Positions 58,524 through 64,000 of a stretch of 64,000 nucleotides of DNA are shown piece after piece (position 1 is the first letter of the stretch; every line of letters starts with the position of its first letter). This stretch comes from Prevotella sp. (GTDB taxonomy: Bacteria > Bacteroidota > Bacteroidia > Bacteroidales > Bacteroidaceae): NCBI GenBank assembly GCA_017554145.1, contig JAFZIZ010000004.1, positions 62,001-126,000 of the forward strand, in the 5' to 3' direction. Under the pieces are notes generated by a model. It was not told the origin of the DNA, did no database searches, and was given only the letters and a program-made list of their open reading frames with translations. A program made the position numbers and the translations under genes.

Positions 58524-58994
58524 TTAGAATTTCGCCATCTTGATAGCGACAACCGCACATTCATCACCCTTATTGCCCAGTCGACCACCAGCACGGTCCT
58601 TTGCTTGTTGTAAGTCGTTGGTGGTCAGCAGACCATAGATAACGGGAATGTTGTTGGTAGCATTGAGACGAGTGATACCTTGTGTGACACCCTGACAGAT
58701 ATAGTCGAAATGGGGCGTCTCTCCACGAATGACACAACCCAAAATAATCACAGCGTCATAGCCGTCGTTAAGTGTCATCTGGCGTGCTCCATAAATCAGT
58801 TCGAAAGAACCAGGGACAGTCTTCACATGGATATTCTCAGGTAGTGCACCGTGTTTCTCCAATGTGCTGACACAGCCGTCTAACAATGCTCCAGTAATCT
58901 CAGGATTCCATTCTGCTACCACAATGCCGAAAATCATATTCGAGGCATCGGGTACTTTCTCAACGTTGTATTCTGAGAGGTTCTTTGTCGCCAT
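58524..58994 (-). CDS. ribH: 6,7-dimethyl-8-ribityllumazine synthase
   Basis: 156 residues. [55 protein letters not shown] and [20 protein letters not shown] are lumazine synthase motifs. Penultimate step of riboflavin synthesis, forming icosahedral or pentameric assemblies. It overlaps the upstream TPR gene by 1 nt. Confidence 0.97.
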   Translation of the reverse strand: MATKNLSEYNVEKVPDASNMIFGIVVAEWNPEITGALLDGCVSTLEKHGALPENIHVKTVPGSFELIYGARQMTLNDGYDAVIILGCVIRGETPHFDYICQGVTQGITRLNATNNIPVIYGLLTTNDLQQAKDRAGGRLGNKGDECAVVAIKMAKF

Positions 58995-59650
58995 TATTTT
59001 GCAGATGCGCGTTCAATATACTCGTCGATGGTCTGATACTGCATAGACTGGTAGTACTTCTCTTTGACTTCCTGATACAGTTTCAGAGCCTCGTCTTTCT
59101 TACCCTGGCTCTCAAGAATCTCACCAGCCTGAATGAGGAAGGTGGGAGAGAGGGAGTTGTTATCAGCCATCTTAGCAGCATTCTTCAGATGATCAACAGC
59201 CTTGTCGAGTTGGTTCAGATTAGCATAGGCGTTGCCTAAGGCACCTTCTGCAGCAGGTGAAATCATAGCATCACCCTTGCTACTGAAACTCTCCAAAGCA
59301 TTGACAGCCTCCTGCCACTTGCCGAGGTTTGCCTGACAGAGACCAATATAGAGCTGAGCGAGGTTACCTGCATCGGTAGAACCATACTCGTTGGCTACCT
59401 TCTGGAAACCAACAAGTGCCTTGTCGTACTGCTCCTGATTGAAGAGCTCCTGACTCTTGGCGAGTTCTGTACTTGCCTCATTTGCACGAGGAACGAAATA
59501 GTAGTTGTGAAGGAGAATAGCGCCTACAACAACGATAATCACTGCTGCAACGCCGATGATGATGGCCTTCTTATACTTCTCGAAGAAGGCTTCTGTCTTA
59601 CTGACCTGCTCCTGAATCTCAGAAGCGGCTTTTGGGTTTTTGTTTGCCAT
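58994..59650 (-). CDS. Membrane-anchored TPR protein (YfgM-like)
   Basis: 218 residues: basic/cytoplasmic start ([20 protein letters not shown]), one membrane helix ([20 protein letters not shown]), then TPR-type helices to the end ([60 protein letters not shown]). Related to the YfgM/TPR_21 family linked to protein export quality control. Upstream gene of ribH. Confidence 0.87.
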   Translation of the reverse strand: MANKNPKAASEIQEQVSKTEAFFEKYKKAIIIGVAAVIIVVVGAILLHNYYFVPRANEASTELAKSQELFNQEQYDKALVGFQKVANEYGSTDAGNLAQLYIGLCQANLGKWQEAVNALESFSSKGDAMISPAAEGALGNAYANLNQLDKAVDHLKNAAKMADNNSLSPTFLIQAGEILESQGKKDEALKLYQEVKEKYYQSMQYQTIDEYIERASAK

Positions 59651-59690
59651 TATTTTAGTTATTTTTTATTGTTCGTACACAAATCGGGTG

Positions 59691-59698
59691 CAAAGGTA
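59691..59698 (-). promoter_or_regulatory. -7 element of the TPR-ribH operon
   Basis: TACCTTTG on the minus strand; leader about 35 nt. Confidence 0.6.
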
Positions 59699-59706
59699 GT
59701 AATTTT

Positions 59707-59727
59707 AATTGATAATTGATAATTCTT
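59707..59727. repeat. Heptamer tract between the TPR gene and recF
   Basis: AATTGAT, AATTGAT, AATTCTT, period 7; a related CAATTGATAATT recurs at about 59769. Confidence 0.6.
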
Positions 59728-59780
59728 TGACTTAAAAAGTGCAAAGCGTTTAAAAAAAACGATTAGACAATTGATAATTT

Positions 59781-59810
59781 TTTGTTTTTAATGATTTTTT
59801 CGTACCTTTG
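59781..59810 (+). promoter_or_regulatory. Promoter of recF, near-leaderless
   Basis: TTTG (59781-59784), 18 nt, TACCTTTG (59803-59810), which ends 7 nt before the ATG at 59818. Confidence 0.65.
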
Positions 59811-59817
59811 CGGGCAG

Positions 59818-60927
59818 ATGATACTCGAAAGGCTTTCCATACTCAACTATAAGAACATTCGTGAGGCGACACTGGATTTGTCGCCGAAGATGAATTGTTT
59901 TATCGGCCATAATGGGGTGGGTAAGACGAATATATTGGATGCCGTCTATTATCTCTCATTCTGTCGTTCTGCCTCTAATCCTATTGATTCACAGGTGATT
60001 CGTCATGATGAACCGTTCTGCTTGATAGAAGGTGAATATTCTGATCACTCAGAGTCCTCTGAGTTTATCTCCTGTGGTATCAAACGGGGAGTGAAGAAGC
60101 ACTTTAAACGGAATAAGAAAGAATACAAACGACTTTCCGAACATATCGGACTGATTCCCTTGGTGGTTGTTTCTCCCTCTGATACTTTCCTGATTGAAGG
60201 TGGTAGTGAGGAACGCCGCAGACTGATGGATATGGTCATCTCGCAGTATGACCATTCCTATATTGATGCGCTAGCCCGCTATAATAATGCCCACCAACAA
60301 CGTAACACCTTGTTGAAGCAGGAAGACCCGGCACCTGATCCGATGTTGTTGCAGATATGGGAAGAGCAGATGGCGGAGTCGGGCGAAGAGATCTATCGTA
60401 AGCGTGATGCGTTTGTGCAGGAACTTGTGCCTGTATTCCAACAATATCATGACCAGATATCCATGGGACGCGAGACAGTAGGACTCCATTATGTCTCTCA
60501 TTGTCAACGGGGTCCGTTACTGGATGTCATCCAACGTGACCGTGCGAAAGACTTGGCGGTAGGCTTTTCCTTGCATGGTATTCATCGGGATGATCTGGAG
60601 TTTACCATTGACGGTCATCTGATGAAAAGGGAGGGTTCACAGGGACAGAACAAGACATTTGTCATTGCTTTGAAACTCGCGCAGTTTGACTTCCTGAAAC
60701 GTACGGCATCGAAGACGACTCCATTGTTGCTGTTGGATGATATCTTCGATAAACTGGATGCGGAAAGGGTAGAGCAGATTGTACGACTGGTGTCTGGCGA
60801 GGCTTTCGGACAGATATTCATTACGGACACGAATCGTGACCATCTGGATCAGATACTCCAGAACAGTGCTCTCGACTATAAGATATTCTATGTAGATAAC
60901 GGAGAAATCACAGAAAAGGATGTTTAA
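59818..60927 (+). CDS. recF: DNA replication and repair protein RecF
   Basis: 369 residues from ATG 59818 (MILERLSILNYKNIREATLD); the frame extends upstream but that overlaps the promoter. Walker A GHNGVGKTNILDA, signature-type motif EGSQGQNKTFVIALKLAQ (about 263-280), and Walker B TPLLLLDDIFDKLD. RecF loads RecA at gaps. It overlaps the DUF721 gene by 8 nt, the standard Bacteroidota pairing. Confidence 0.96.
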   Translation: MILERLSILNYKNIREATLDLSPKMNCFIGHNGVGKTNILDAVYYLSFCRSASNPIDSQVIRHDEPFCLIEGEYSDHSESSEFISCGIKRGVKKHFKRNKKEYKRLSEHIGLIPLVVVSPSDTFLIEGGSEERRRLMDMVISQYDHSYIDALARYNNAHQQRNTLLKQEDPAPDPMLLQIWEEQMAESGEEIYRKRDAFVQELVPVFQQYHDQISMGRETVGLHYVSHCQRGPLLDVIQRDRAKDLAVGFSLHGIHRDDLEFTIDGHLMKREGSQGQNKTFVIALKLAQFDFLKRTASKTTPLLLLDDIFDKLDAERVEQIVRLVSGEAFGQIFITDTNRDHLDQILQNSALDYKIFYVDNGEITEKDV

Positions 60928-61210
60928 GCGGAAAATAGAATCACTTAAAGACGTCTTGCTGCGTAACCTGCGTGAGCAAGGACTGGAAACCCCGTTGAAC
61001 CAGAAACGGCTTGTAGAGGCGTGGCCGAGAGTGGCAGGTCCAGTGATTACCCGTTATACGCTGAATACCTATATCTACAACCAGACGCTGTTTGTCCGTT
61101 TGTCGAATCCTGCCTTGCGCTCTGATCTCTCTATGATGCGACAGGAATTGGTCAATAAACTGAATGCGGAAGTGGGCGAACAGGTGATTACGGATATCCG
61201 CTTTAACTGA
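60920..61210 (+). CDS. DUF721 (DciA-like) protein
   Basis: 96 residues: LRNLREQGLETPLNQKRLVE AWPRVAG and LFVRLSNPALRSDLSMMRQE L match DUF721, related to the helicase loader DciA of other phyla. Lies after recF with an overlap; converges with fau by an 8-nt overlap. DciA function here is inference. Confidence 0.88.
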   Translation: MFKRKIESLKDVLLRNLREQGLETPLNQKRLVEAWPRVAGPVITRYTLNTYIYNQTLFVRLSNPALRSDLSMMRQELVNKLNAEVGEQVITDIRFN

Positions 61211-61727
61211 TTACTTCATTCATTAAGATATCGTTATCGTCTGTCGGCACGAGGTCGAGCAGACGGGATGGATAGCAGATACCTATCTTATAGGCATGGG
61301 GTATCTTCGTCAGGAAACGGTCGTAATAGCCTTTACCTCTTCCTAAACGATGCCCTTGGATATCGAAAGCCATACCAGGAACAACAGCCACCTCAATCGT
61401 TTCGTAGTCAGTAAACCTCTCGCCTGTAGGTTCCAGAATACCGAAAGCACCTGTTTGCAGATCGTTTGTACCTGTATATCTCCGTAGTTCCATTTCTGTA
61501 TCGCTGGTGACGCGAGGTAACAGTACGGTCTTACCTTCGGCTACGAGTTCGTCCAGTAGTGTCTGTGTGGACACTTCATCAGGTAGGGCACTATACAATA
61601 AAAGGAAATGGGCTTGTTGGAAATGCGGATTCTCTTTTAACCTGCTGATAACAGTAGATGCCTCGGCAGCAGAATGTTGTTGTTTCCGTTGCCGAAGCAT
61701 CCGTCTGAGTTCTTTCTTTGTGGTCAT
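61203..61727 (-). CDS. 5-formyltetrahydrofolate cyclo-ligase
   Basis: 174 residues from ATG 61727 (MTTKKELRRMLRQRKQQHSA), chosen because it gives an ATGA overlap with the S41 protease. LPRVTSDTEMELRRYTG, PGMAFDIQGHRLGRGKGYYD RFL are family motifs. Converts 5-formyl-THF to methenyl-THF, salvaging folate. Confidence 0.93.
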   Translation of the reverse strand: MTTKKELRRMLRQRKQQHSAAEASTVISRLKENPHFQQAHFLLLYSALPDEVSTQTLLDELVAEGKTVLLPRVTSDTEMELRRYTGTNDLQTGAFGILEPTGERFTDYETIEVAVVPGMAFDIQGHRLGRGKGYYDRFLTKIPHAYKIGICYPSRLLDLVPTDDNDILMNEVIS

Positions 61728-63439
61728 GAGAGACAAGCCCTATAGGTGGCTTTTGTATGTGGACCGTAATAGTCGAAACCATTCAGTCTTGCCGCCTTCT
61801 TGTATTCTTGCTTCGGCTGTGGTGCCTGTGGGAAAGCCTGCTTGTTATGGAAGAGTTTGATGGTTTCCTTGATAGCAGGATCGTCTGCATTCAGGTATTC
61901 CAACCAAGCCTGCTCACTCATCATGTTATAGATGATACGGCTATTGATATAGCGTTCCAACAGTTTATGCGACCGTTGTATCATGAGGTTACGACGTTTC
62001 AGTCCATTTTTCTCTGCATAGGTGGCAAATTTCTCAACGGTGTTCTGCTTGAGTAGATATTTCTCCAACTCCTTCACCGTCTTGAACTCGTTGAGTTTCT
62101 GACGATTCTCGTCTGTATAGTCGAAGGCAAACTGCAGAATCAGTCCACTCATTGAAGCCTGCTTATAGTAGGAAGTGACATCCGTCGTGTCCTCGGCAAC
62201 AAAGATATCAGGGGTGATACCACCACCGCCGAATACCTCACGTCCGATACGTGTCTTATAGGCAGGACCTGTATGCTTGATACTGTCTTGTGAGAAGAAC
62301 TCTCCATGCTGGTAACGTGTCAGCAGGTCTTCCTCGTAGTCCTTGTTATCGCCAGAGACGTAGGGCTTCTGGATGCAACGGCCAGAGGGAGAGTAATAAC
62401 GGGCAATGGTCAGACGGATCATCGAACCGTCGTTGAAAGCCATCGGCTTCTGTACGAGTCCCTTACCAAAGGAACGGCGTCCGATAATCGTACCACGGTC
62501 ATTATCTTGGATAGCACCTGCCAGAATCTCACTCGCTGAGGCTGAGCCTTCATCAATGAGTACGACCAGAGGTATCTGTTGATACGAGCCACGACCGTCA
62601 CTGCGATATTCCTGTCTCGACGACTTACGTCCCTCCGTATAGACGATGAGGTTACCTTTCGACAGGAACTCATTGGCAATCTGTACGGCAGACTCCAGAT
62701 ATCCGCCTGTATTTCCTCTCAGGTCGATGGTCAGGTTCTCGAATCCCTGTTGCGAAAGTTTAGCCAGTGCGATAAGCAATTCTGGGTAAGTATTCTCTCC
62801 GAAGTTCTTGATACGGATATATCCAGTCTTATCGTCAAGCATATAAGTGGCTGTCACACTCTTTGTGGGGATATCACCACGCGTCACGATAATCTCACGA
62901 ATCTTCTTCTCGCCATATCGCAGGATACCGAGTTTCACCTTCGTATCCTTCGGACCCTTCAGACGATGCATCGCCTCCTCATTCGTTAGCGTCTTACCAG
63001 TGAAGGGCTTGTCGTCTACTTTCACAATCTTATCACCAGCGATGACACCAGCCCTTTCTGCAGGACCATTACCGATGACCTGCTGCACGTGCAGGGTATC
63101 TTGGCGGATTGTGAACTCAATACCGACACCAGAGAACGAACCTTTCAGGTCGTCGTTGGCTATCTGCATGTCCTTGGCAGCGATATAGACGGAGTGGGGG
63201 TCGAGTTCTGCCAATATCTGCGGCATCGCTTTCTCCACGAGGTCGTTCACATTCACCGTGTCCACATACTGGTCGTCAATCAGTCGCAACAGGTTGTTCA
63301 GCTTATTGCTGCTGGAATTGATGATGCTCAGTCGGTTGCCAGAGAAGTGGTTGGCATAGAAGGTGCCAATCAGGATTCCCACAATCACGCTGATAGCCAT
63401 CAGCAGGGGCATGAAGCGGTTGGTCTTTTTCTCGTTCAT
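61724..63439 (-). CDS. S41 C-terminal processing peptidase (CtpA-like)
   Basis: 571 residues: N-terminal membrane anchor (LLMAISVIVGILIGTFYANH), PDZ domain (about 95-175; GIEFTIRQDTLHVQQVIGNG, ERAGVIAGDKIVKVDD), and S41 catalytic core with DLRGNTGGYLESAVQIANEF, catalytic Ser in DEGSASASEILAGAIQDN and Lys in RRSFGKGLVQKP. A C-terminal extension of about 170 residues follows, as in other Bacteroidota tail-specific proteases. It trims proteins in the periplasm. In a chain of ATGA overlaps with the dCMP deaminase and fau. Confidence 0.93.
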   Translation of the reverse strand: MNEKKTNRFMPLLMAISVIVGILIGTFYANHFSGNRLSIINSSSNKLNNLLRLIDDQYVDTVNVNDLVEKAMPQILAELDPHSVYIAAKDMQIANDDLKGSFSGVGIEFTIRQDTLHVQQVIGNGPAERAGVIAGDKIVKVDDKPFTGKTLTNEEAMHRLKGPKDTKVKLGILRYGEKKIREIIVTRGDIPTKSVTATYMLDDKTGYIRIKNFGENTYPELLIALAKLSQQGFENLTIDLRGNTGGYLESAVQIANEFLSKGNLIVYTEGRKSSRQEYRSDGRGSYQQIPLVVLIDEGSASASEILAGAIQDNDRGTIIGRRSFGKGLVQKPMAFNDGSMIRLTIARYYSPSGRCIQKPYVSGDNKDYEEDLLTRYQHGEFFSQDSIKHTGPAYKTRIGREVFGGGGITPDIFVAEDTTDVTSYYKQASMSGLILQFAFDYTDENRQKLNEFKTVKELEKYLLKQNTVEKFATYAEKNGLKRRNLMIQRSHKLLERYINSRIIYNMMSEQAWLEYLNADDPAIKETIKLFHNKQAFPQAPQPKQEYKKAARLNGFDYYGPHTKATYRACLS

Positions 63440-63870
63440 TCTTCGTCAGGATTTATGTAGATAGTTTCAATACCGGCACGTTTCAGTAGGTCGATACCGT
63501 CCGTCAGACGATATTGTTCTCCATAGACGACCCGTTTGAAGCCTGCCTGGATAATCAGTTTGGCACACTCAATACAAGGTGATGCCGTGATATAGATTGT
63601 AGCGCCGTCACTGTTGTTGTTCGAACGGGCGAGTTTGGTGATGGCATTTGCCTCAGCATGCAGCACATAAGGTTTCGTTACGTTGTTCTCATCCTCGCAG
63701 ATATTCTCGAAACCACTGGGTGTGCCGTTATAGCCGTCACTGATAATCATGCCGTCTTTTACTACCAGTGCACCCACCTTTCGGCGCTGGCAGTAACTGT
63801 TCTCTGCCCAAATACGGGCCATGCGCAGATAGCGCAGGTCAAGATTTCTTTGTTTCTCTTTTGATACCAT
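63436..63870 (-). CDS. dCMP/cytidine deaminase family protein
   Basis: 144 residues: zinc sites HAEANAITKLA and ASPCIECAKLIIQAGFKRVV are those of deoxycytidylate deaminase. The pair with dUTP-producing pathways would feed thyA. The ATG at 63870 lies inside the 3' end of the upstream M3 peptidase gene (32-nt overlap), and the stop overlaps S41 by 4 nt. Confidence 0.92.
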   Translation of the reverse strand: MVSKEKQRNLDLRYLRMARIWAENSYCQRRKVGALVVKDGMIISDGYNGTPSGFENICEDENNVTKPYVLHAEANAITKLARSNNNSDGATIYITASPCIECAKLIIQAGFKRVVYGEQYRLTDGIDLLKRAGIETIYINPDEE

Positions 63871-64000
63871 TTCGCTTTAATAATGCGTCTATTGTTGGTT
63901 CTCCGCCACGGAAGCGCTTGTAAAGCGTCATCGGATGCTCCGTTCCGCCTCGCGAGAGGATATTGTCTCTAAAACTCTGTGCCGTCTTCTGGTTGAAGAT
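63839..64000 (-). CDS. M3 family peptidyl-dipeptidase (Dcp-like), C-terminal end
   Basis: Only the last 53 residues are in the window, cut at the right edge. The text TAQSFRDNILSRGGTEHPMT then LYKRFRGGEPTIDALLKRNG is the C-terminal signature of Dcp-type M3 zinc dipeptidases, ending KRETKKS. It runs 32 nt into the dCMP deaminase start. Confidence 0.85.
   Translation of the reverse strand: MFNQKTAQSFRDNILSRGGTEHPMTLYKRFRGGEPTIDALLKRNGIKRETKKS

Overview
The window comes from a Bacteroidota chromosome and looks most like Prevotellaceae (a Prevotella/Segatella/Xylanibacter-type gut or rumen anaerobe). Four things point there: the phylum-specific promoter element TAnnTTTG in front of most transcription units; type IX secretion genes (porQ and a PorE-type OmpA lipoprotein); BspA-like and internalin-like leucine-rich repeat proteins sharing a C-terminal tail; and DUF families typical of the group (DUF4492, DUF4421, DUF3943, DUF5056, YARHG). 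The partial GH94 cellobiose phosphorylase at the left edge suggests growth on plant fibre oligosaccharides. No phage, integrase, transposase, rRNA operon or CRISPR array is visible, and no gene-free stretch exceeds about 300 bases.

Layout. 1-5010: GH94 phosphorylase (cut by the edge), ADP-forming acyl-CoA synthetase, a small hypothetical, and a divergent MATE exporter. 5083-13645: four-gene operon of a giant alpha-2-macroglobulin-like protein, a DUF1573 protein, meaB and ispH, closed by a TTCG-loop terminator. 13807-19789: LRR protein, a possible 51-aa unannotated ORF, cmk and porQ (minus strand), then tonB, a prenyl diphosphate synthase, tatD and tRNA-Ser(GGA). 19879-22604: ExbB/ExbD/ExbD proton-channel operon with an Lrp-type regulator. 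22609-25130: rsmF-like methyltransferase, thyA, folA (minus). 25303-27026: DUF6249, PspC, ECF sigma factor and DUF5056, a small envelope-stress type regulon. 27001-32496: PorE-like protein, a hypothetical, topB and a LUD protein. 32569-37054: DUF4492, cydA, cydB and a sodium:solute symporter. 37202-43532: a six-gene export operon (coiled-coil anchor, TolC, HlyD, two ABC-2 permeases but no ATPase, exported FMN-binding protein). 43611-53229: PreA-like oxidoreductase, envelope proteins, Mrp/ApbC, a beta-barrel, DsbD and its regulator. 53496-55437: BspA-like protein plus a 43-aa peptide gene. 55662-64000: lipoprotein, xth, M15 peptidase, YARHG, ribH, TPR, recF, DUF721, fau, S41 protease, dCMP deaminase, and the end of a Dcp-type M3 peptidase.

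The strongest signal not explained by ordinary genes is a set of short repeats. About sixteen tracts of degenerate heptanucleotide tandem repeats (period 7, about 21-45 bp) are scattered over the window. Some sit at gene junctions, where they hold the stop codon of one gene or the start of the next. Others lie in-frame inside housekeeping genes (ispH, cmk, tatD, rsmF, cydA, preA, dsbD twice). In ispH the insertion lengthens a catalytic-residue spacing by what appears to be exactly three heptamers (7 residues). Two further arrays have a 22-bp period and three copies each with palindromic cores: one in-frame in rsmF (66 bp), one intergenic near 53.3 kb. Several promoters also place the -7 element only 7-9 nt before the start codon, which predicts leaderless mRNAs.
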